Shown in pieces: positions 63,662 through 64,000 of a DNA stretch of 64,000 nucleotides. The stretch comes from Pelagibacteraceae bacterium AG-319-F18 (GTDB taxonomy: Bacteria > Pseudomonadota > Alphaproteobacteria > Pelagibacterales > Pelagibacteraceae), in NCBI GenBank assembly GCA_003283905.1, contig QBXA01000006.1:1-64000 (forward strand), in the 5' to 3' direction. The notes below the pieces were generated by a model, which saw only the letters and a program-made list of their open reading frames with translations, was not told where the DNA came from and searched no databases. The position numbers and the translations under genes were made by a program. The first letter of the stretch is position 1. Each line of letters starts with the position of its first letter.

Positions 63662-64000
63662 ATGAACAATTTTAAAAAAATAGGTTTAACTGCTTTAGCA
63701 GCTTCACTTGTTTCTGTATCAGCAAATGCTGGTGCATTATCAATGTCAGGTGCTGCGTCAATGAATGTTGGCGGATATAGCGGTGATAACCTTAACGGTG
63801 GTGCTACATTCTCTATGGGTAACCAATTTACGGTTACTGGTGGCGGAGAACTAGACAATGGTATGACTGTTTCTATATCTTACCAATTAGATGACAATGC
63901 TGGTGTAACTGGTCCTTTCGATGATCATTCAGTAACTGTTAGTTCTGATGCAATGGGATCTTTAACACTACACGGACACGGTGGTGGTTCAGCTACTTCA
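63662..64000 (+). CDS. Outer-membrane porin, N-terminal part (runs off right edge)
   Basis: AAAGGAG RBS; MNNFKKIGLTALAASLVSVSANAGALSMSGAASMNVGGYSGDNLNGGATFSMGNQFTVTGGGELDNGMTVSISYQLDD: signal peptide plus beta-strand porin pattern. Confidence 0.85.
   Translation, partial: MNNFKKIGLTALAASLVSVSANAGALSMSGAASMNVGGYSGDNLNGGATFSMGNQFTVTGGGELDNGMTVSISYQLDDNAGVTGPFDDHSVTVSSDAMGSLTLHGHGGGSATS

Noticed and set aside
1-64000. CRISPR arrays, transposons, phage modules, rRNA genes
   Set aside because: No regularly spaced repeats, transposase/integrase motifs, phage structural genes or rRNA seen by eye; only one tRNA recognised.

Overview
The window is AT-rich, densely packed bacterial chromosome. Gene content and order fit a streamlined alphaproteobacterium of the SAR11/Pelagibacter type (inference from protein character and synteny; no search was run). 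I see no CRISPR array, transposase, integrase or prophage module. The main blocks are: cytochrome c maturation genes (ccmF-E-D-C); argG, folD, hemD/hemC and tsaD; an EVE-acs-symporter group; rpe-heparinase-purH; tRNA-Gly(GCC); ftsK-lolA; a his cluster (hisB-H-A-F-E) containing an FkbM methyltransferase; hslVU; and the classical alphaproteobacterial origin-flanking set: fxsA, secB, dnaQ, coaE, aroE, maf and PPSR, then a divergent AT-rich gap (candidate oriC), then hemE-hemH-hemJ-rho-mnmE-mnmG-rsmG-parA-parB, followed by holA-lptE-leuS and the start of a porin. Most notable observations: (1) a 15-bp inverted repeat with G-U wobbles and a 25-codon uORF directly upstream of ccmC; (2) an apparent A9-tract frameshift in ccmF; (3) a candidate oriC between PPSR and hemE, and a perfect 24-bp palindromic parS inside rsmG; (4) four related single-domain sulfotransferases plus a TPR-sulfotransferase, placed between housekeeping genes; (5) a lysine-rich N-terminal extension on acetyl-CoA synthetase; (6) a large K/E/Q-rich coiled-coil protein; (7) a canonical EF-hand loop in a sodium/solute symporter; (8) heat-shock-sigma-like promoters in front of hslVU and hspQ with almost no leader. 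I did not find a clearly novel multi-gene defence-like or mobile system.
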